Assembly: GCA_946480085.1 (NCBI GenBank)
Contig: CAMLHZ010000016.1
Span: forward strand, 1-63,274
Direction: 5' to 3'
DNA: 63,274 bases
Origin: an uncultured Flavobacteriales bacterium
Lineage (GTDB): Bacteria > Bacteroidota > Bacteroidia > Flavobacteriales > Crocinitomicaceae
Part shown: positions 59,821-63,274 of the stretch, one piece after another
Position numbering within the stretch: the stretch's first letter is position 1
How the letters are laid out: every line of letters begins with the position of its first letter
Program-made: the position numbers and the translations under genes
Notes under the pieces: generated by a model
The model's database searches: none
What the model was told of the DNA's origin: nothing
The model's input: the letters and a program-made list of their open reading frames with translations, nothing else

Positions 59821-61584
59821 TTATTTGCGAATAAGTTGTGTAGCTGTAATTTTTAATTCTTCCACTTTCACCTTTGCGGTTGTTGGATTGGTTATGTAAA
59901 CCTGAAGATAATCTTTTGCATGACGTACGTCAGGAATATTGAACGATTTTTGAATGTGAACCAGCGTGTCTGCTTGATGAACGCGCATTTCAACCACATC
60001 CCAACTGTAGCAGTTATGTTTTCCAGCCGCTTGCAAGAGTAAAAGCGGAACTTGGGCAGTGTCTGAGCTGATCAAACTCATGTTCACGGTCAAAAGCACT
60101 TCATCAGTTTCAAAATCGCTGAATGGCAAATGTTTGATATCAACAGTTGAGTTTGGTTGAACATCAATGTTTTTCATTTTCAGCCATTCGCTGCTTTTTA
60201 GAGTTAAATGCGGATCCTTTGCAAATTCAATACGTTGAGGCCAAAGTGTGTCTGCACGTGTTATCAATAAACGGTAATCGGTTACTTCTTCACGACTCGT
60301 TTTCCCCCAAATGTGCCAATATTGTTCTTTCGACATCAGATACGTATGCATAATTCCCTCTGTCATTTGGTAAGACTGAAAAATATTCAACATAACGCAG
60401 AAGAAGGCGAATACCCCGACTATAACTTTCGTGAATTGACTTCTTAATGAAACAAGGAACAAGCCTATTGGAATGAATAAAAGTGAATAGACATCAACCA
60501 TTGGTCGTTGACCTAGAGAGTCTGAGTACCACCAGCATTCCCATGATGAAACTACCCATATAACCACAAAAATCAGTGCACCGAAAACATAGAAATATTT
60601 CCGGTTTTTTCTGAATAAATAGATAAGCGTTGGAATCAATAATAAAAACAGCGGAGTGTAAAGCAGCCATCCCTTTCTATAACTGAATAAGAATTTCCAG
60701 GTATACGGATCAAAAAGTGTCAGATCTTCAGTGTGAAGGTTGGTTATGATCCAGCTGTCGCCTGCAGTTTTCCAATAGTAGATCTGAGGAATATTCCAGA
60801 CAAATGCAGCGATTGGAAAAAGGATAATCAGACGCCAAAATTCTTTTGAAAAACCTAAACGTTGCAAAAGCACAAGACCAGGAACGATGCCCAACATCGC
60901 ATTCGTTGGTCGGATAACTACTGCTAATCCGAAGAAAATACATGAGATAATAAAAGCTCTTTTATTGATCTTGAAACCCTTCACAGATTTAAAGAAGAAG
61001 TATGCAAATCCGGCAATAACAGCAAACAAGTAGTGATGTGTCATTGTCGGAGAAAGTGTTGCCATAATCCAATAATTGGTTCCGGAAAAACACAGAAGAA
61101 TTAGAATAGATGTTACATTTTCTTTGAAAAACAGGAGCATCAATTTTCTGAAGAAATAAATTCCCAGACCTATGAATAGCAGTGAATTGAGTAAAAATGC
61201 AATGTGATAGGGTTTCGAGAAGCCATCCGCTTTGTATTCAAGAGCTTTTGCAAAAACGTGTCCGACCAAAAAGGCTGGAGCCTCAACAAATGCTTGTCCC
61301 ATATGATAAACATCGATTTCGCCTTTTTCCGTTTTAACAATTTGATAAGCGTATGTTCCTCCGCAATATTCATCCTGTTTGCTCTGAGCCCATTTTTGTG
61401 TCATTTTTAAATGACCATGTTCCATGAAAAAGGGAAGATACATGTAGTACCCAAAACCGTCATATGCGCAAACACATGTTGTTTCAAGTTCAGTTACTTT
61501 CTTTATTTGTTTCGAGTAATAAAACGAAAAACAAAGAAAAACACAGAGGGAAAGAATTGCAGATTTTGATTTAAAAAAACGCAT
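59821..61584 (-). CDS. GT-C-like polytopic membrane protein (copy 2)
   Basis: 587 residues, about eleven transmembrane helices: an N-terminal anchor, the periplasmic loop with YDGFGYYMYLPFF (Asp expected to be catalytic in GT-C enzymes), VVIRPTNAMLGIVPG, and a C-terminal soluble beta domain (from about 445). Paralogue of 8076-9764 by the Y-D-x-x-G-Y-Y-M-Y-x-P loop, a GHVFAKALEYKADGFSKPY versus GHLIAKTTDAPEDGFSWPY stretch and overall topology. It overlaps gmhA by one base (TAATG), so the pair is translationally coupled, suggesting transfer of a heptose-related or lipid-linked sugar. Donor and acceptor are inferred only. Confidence 0.78.
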   Translation of the reverse strand: MRFFKSKSAILSLCVFLCFSFYYSKQIKKVTELETTCVCAYDGFGYYMYLPFFMEHGHLKMTQKWAQSKQDEYCGGTYAYQIVKTEKGEIDVYHMGQAFVEAPAFLVGHVFAKALEYKADGFSKPYHIAFLLNSLLFIGLGIYFFRKLMLLFFKENVTSILILLCFSGTNYWIMATLSPTMTHHYLFAVIAGFAYFFFKSVKGFKINKRAFIISCIFFGLAVVIRPTNAMLGIVPGLVLLQRLGFSKEFWRLIILFPIAAFVWNIPQIYYWKTAGDSWIITNLHTEDLTLFDPYTWKFLFSYRKGWLLYTPLFLLLIPTLIYLFRKNRKYFYVFGALIFVVIWVVSSWECWWYSDSLGQRPMVDVYSLLFIPIGLFLVSLRSQFTKVIVGVFAFFCVMLNIFQSYQMTEGIMHTYLMSKEQYWHIWGKTSREEVTDYRLLITRADTLWPQRIEFAKDPHLTLKSSEWLKMKNIDVQPNSTVDIKHLPFSDFETDEVLLTVNMSLISSDTAQVPLLLLQAAGKHNCYSWDVVEMRVHQADTLVHIQKSFNIPDVRHAKDYLQVYITNPTTAKVKVEELKITATQLIRK

Positions 61585-62153
61585 TATTGATTCAGGTTGC
61601 GTTCAATATAATCGATCAGTGAATGAATTACTTTGATATGTATTTCTTGAGCTCTGTCGGCATATTCAGAATGTGGAGCACGAATCTCAACATCACAGAG
61701 TGTGGCCATTTGTCCTCCGTCTTTACCAGTTAATCCAACCACCATCATTCCTTTTTTCTTAGCGGCATGAATGGCATTAATAACATTCTTTGAATTCCCG
61801 GAAGTGGATATTGCTAATAAAACATCACCTGAATTACCAACGCTTTCTATGTATCGTGAAAAGATGAAATCAAAACCATAATCGTTTCCAACACAACTGA
61901 TGTGAGATGGGTCACTAATGCTTAAGGCTGGAATTCCCGGGCGATCGTTTCTATACCTTCCTGTAAGTTCCTCGGCAAAATGCATTGCGTCACACATAGA
62001 TCCGCCGTTACCGCACGAAATAATTTTATTTCCTTTGGAAATGGCTTCGGTCATGAGAGTACCTGCAGCTGAAATGCGCTGAAAGCTAGATTCTGTGTTA
62101 AATTTTTGCAAAATTTCAAGCGCCTCTCTAAAATGGTCTGCAATTTGATTCAT
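61584..62153 (-). CDS. gmhA: Phosphoheptose isomerase (SIS domain)
   Basis: 189 residues, the length of GmhA, which turns sedoheptulose 7-phosphate into D-glycero-D-manno-heptose 7-phosphate for LPS core or S-layer glycans. SIS-domain phosphosugar-binding motifs: [51 protein letters not shown], and [13 protein letters not shown]. First gene of the gmhA, GT-C protein, TerB operon. No other heptose genes are in the window. A TATTTTTG box lies upstream. Confidence 0.9.
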   Translation of the reverse strand: MNQIADHFREALEILQKFNTESSFQRISAAGTLMTEAISKGNKIISCGNGGSMCDAMHFAEELTGRYRNDRPGIPALSISDPSHISCVGNDYGFDFIFSRYIESVGNSGDVLLAISTSGNSKNVINAIHAAKKKGMMVVGLTGKDGGQMATLCDVEIRAPHSEYADRAQEIHIKVIHSLIDYIERNLNQ

Positions 62154-62178
62154 GCTCGGGAAAATGACTGTTTACGCC

Positions 62179-62186
62179 CAAAAATA
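62179..62186 (-). promoter_or_regulatory. -7 box of the gmhA operon
   Basis: TATTTTTG on the minus strand, exact consensus, 25 bases before the ATG; a TTG lies 14 bases further upstream, closer than usual. Confidence 0.45.
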
Positions 62187-62224
62187 AATAATTCTGAGCA
62201 CAACGTCATGTATAATAAATTGCA

Positions 62225-62253
62225 TATATTTGAAACTCGGAGTTTTTAACTCC
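62225..62253 (+). promoter_or_regulatory. -7 box and 5'-UTR hairpin of the 62271 gene
   Basis: TATATTTG (62225-62232), exact -7 box, followed by the hairpin GGAGTT-TTT-AACTCC (62239-62253) 17 bases before the ATG. The hairpin would sit at the very 5' end of the mRNA. Confidence 0.4.
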
Positions 62254-62270
62254 ATAACACGACTAAAACT

Positions 62271-62696
62271 ATGAGGAACTTTTTATTTATTGCTATTAGC
62301 TTTTTATTCTCATCATCCTTATTTGCTCAATCGGGCGATTGCTACAAAGTCCTAGAAGAAGCCTTCTTAAAACGCGGCTCTTACACAGTAGCCGATGAAA
62401 TGCATAAAAACGTCATTGTTTGTTTTTTCAGAGCAGACGGTACAGAATGTTTGTCGGGTAAAGCACGTGTTGAAAATGGAACTATCGTAGATATCTTTTT
62501 AATGTATGAAGATGGTGTTTACGAATTGATGGAAAAGAAATTTACGAATACAAAGAAAACAGCTCCAACAGTATCGAACGGAATTTCCGAACTGATTATG
62601 ACTGTAGATGGAGAAAAGATGAAGATTGTTTTCATCGATAAGTTAAAGCCGAAACAAAAGGCTTACAAACAAGCAACATTACCAACAGATTTATAA
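62271..62696 (+). CDS. Small secreted protein of unknown function
   Basis: 141 residues: signal peptide (MRNFLFIAISFLFSSSLFAQ) and a mature part of about 120 residues with two early cysteines (SGDCYK, VIVCFF) and a third in TECLSG, predicted alpha/beta (VADEMHKNVIVCFFRADG, IVDIFLMYEDGVYELMEKKF). No recognised family. It has its own -7 box and terminator and is probably periplasmic. Confidence 0.65.
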   Translation: MRNFLFIAISFLFSSSLFAQSGDCYKVLEEAFLKRGSYTVADEMHKNVIVCFFRADGTECLSGKARVENGTIVDIFLMYEDGVYELMEKKFTNTKKTAPTVSNGISELIMTVDGEKMKIVFIDKLKPKQKAYKQATLPTDL

Positions 62697-62698
62697 TA

Positions 62699-62730
62699 GA
62701 AAGATTCGCTGCGGCGGATCTTTTTTTTTT
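62699..62730 (+). terminator. Terminator of the 62271 gene
   Basis: Stem AGATTCGC / GCGGATCT (one G-T wobble) with loop TGCG and a run of ten T, 2 bases after the stop. Confidence 0.85.
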
Positions 62731-62764
62731 GCTTACTATTTTCTTCATATTCAATTTTGCTTAC

Positions 62765-62772
62765 CATCTTTG
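62765..62772 (+). promoter_or_regulatory. -7-like box of the terminal SDR gene
   Basis: CATCTTTG, one mismatch from the recurring TATCTTTG, with four bases to the ATG at 62777. Confidence 0.3.
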
Positions 62773-62776
62773 TAGG

Positions 62777-63274
62777 ATGAAACAAGTGGCTTGGATTACA
62801 GGGGCTTCTTCCGGCATTGGAGAAGAGTTGTGCAAACAGTTATCAGCAAAAGGAATGATTATCGTTCTTTCTGCGCGTAGTGAAGAGAAATTGATCGCAC
62901 TGAAATCACAATTACCTAATTCAAATCAACACTTGGTTCTTCCTTTGGATCTTGAAGATACTTCAGCAATTCATGAAAATGTAAAACAGGTAATTGACGC
63001 TTTGGGGCAAATCGACTTTGTTTACCATTGCGGCGGAATAAGCCAGCGCGCTGAAGCTTGGGAAACGAGCTTAGAAGTGGATCGCCGAATAATGGAAATC
63101 AATTATTTTGGAACTGTAGCCCTAACAAAGGCTGTTTTACCTTTCATGCAGGTGCGTAAAACCGGACATATAATCGCTATTTCAAGTATTGCAGGAAAGT
63201 TTGGATTTTATCTTCGTTCCGCTTACAGTGCTTCGAAACATGCCTTACATGGTTTTTTCGAAAGTGTTGCATTA
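62777..63274 (+). CDS. SDR-family oxidoreductase, truncated by window end
   Basis: First 166 codons of a short-chain dehydrogenase starting at ATG 62777 and still open at the window edge. Rossmann motif AWITGASSGIGEEL (5-18), VLSARSEEKL, the structural motif region YHCGGISQRAE (Cys-Gly-Gly in place of the usual N-A-G), catalytic Ser in IIAISSIAGKFG and Y-x-x-x-K in AYSASKHALHGFF. It resembles DHRS7-like SDRs by that last stretch. Substrate unknown. The truncation is an artefact of the window. Confidence 0.85.
   Translation, partial: MKQVAWITGASSGIGEELCKQLSAKGMIIVLSARSEEKLIALKSQLPNSNQHLVLPLDLEDTSAIHENVKQVIDALGQIDFVYHCGGISQRAEAWETSLEVDRRIMEINYFGTVALTKAVLPFMQVRKTGHIIAISSIAGKFGFYLRSAYSASKHALHGFFESVAL

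Overview
The window reads as chromosomal DNA of a Bacteroidota bacterium, most likely a Flavobacteriales member (a Crocinitomicaceae/Fluviicola-type organism is my guess, not proven). The signs are: several large secreted proteins ending in type IX secretion (T9SS) sorting domains of both type A and the 'gliding motility-associated' type B; -7 promoter boxes of the TAnnTTTG type upstream of many genes; an OstA-like protein; a bifunctional RelA/SpoT homologue; and AT-rich DNA with small REP-like palindromes. I saw no rRNA, tRNA, CRISPR array, transposase, integrase or prophage module.

Layout. 1-14 kb is metabolic: a hotdog thioesterase; a minus-strand operon of two tandem PaaE-type reductases, an SDR and a tRNA-dihydrouridine synthase; apaG; a TPR protein; pruA; a GT-C-like membrane protein; then the phenylacetyl-CoA epoxidase operon paaABCD. 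14-19.4 kb holds a DUF4476 protein, a TPR histidine kinase with its LuxR-type regulator, and a barrel-like protein/OmpA-PD40 pair. 19.4-25 kb is an accessory locus: two secreted T9SS type B proteins that share a nearly identical 254-bp upstream-plus-signal-peptide head, then a tail-fibre-like protein with an S74 autochaperone domain and a T9SS type A tail. 25-34 kb is housekeeping: fur-STAS-purA-ostA, rel, small lipoproteins, fahA-GNAT.

33.8-38 kb contains an SGNH hydrolase divergent from a small winged-helix regulator with a perfect palindrome between them, a 68-bp direct repeat, and a compact minus-strand cluster of a fatty-acid-2-hydroxylase-like enzyme, a minimal polyprenyl-phosphate sugar phosphotransferase and an archaeal (type II) GAPDH-like dehydrogenase. 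That cluster is the most unexpected gene set here. 38-46 kb has a di-haem peroxidase with an LRR protein and a giant PhoX/Ig-repeat T9SS protein. 46-56.6 kb has glyA, NlpC/P60, DinB, two convergent T9SS type B proteins of the same architecture, and an M42 peptidase. 56.7-63.3 kb has an Omp28-like T9SS protein, small hypothetical genes, a gmhA/GT-C/TerB operon and a truncated SDR at the window edge.

How it fits together: PaaABCDE, PruA and FahA point to use of phenylacetate, proline and tyrosine/phenylalanine. GmhA, the two GT-C proteins, the sugar phosphotransferase, OstA and the hydroxylase point to envelope lipid and glycan building. The T9SS cargo proteins point to a gliding or surface-adhesive lifestyle. 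Start codons were re-chosen from the sequence in about ten genes. Several plus-strand genes place the ATG exactly four bases after the -7 box, which suggests leaderless mRNAs.
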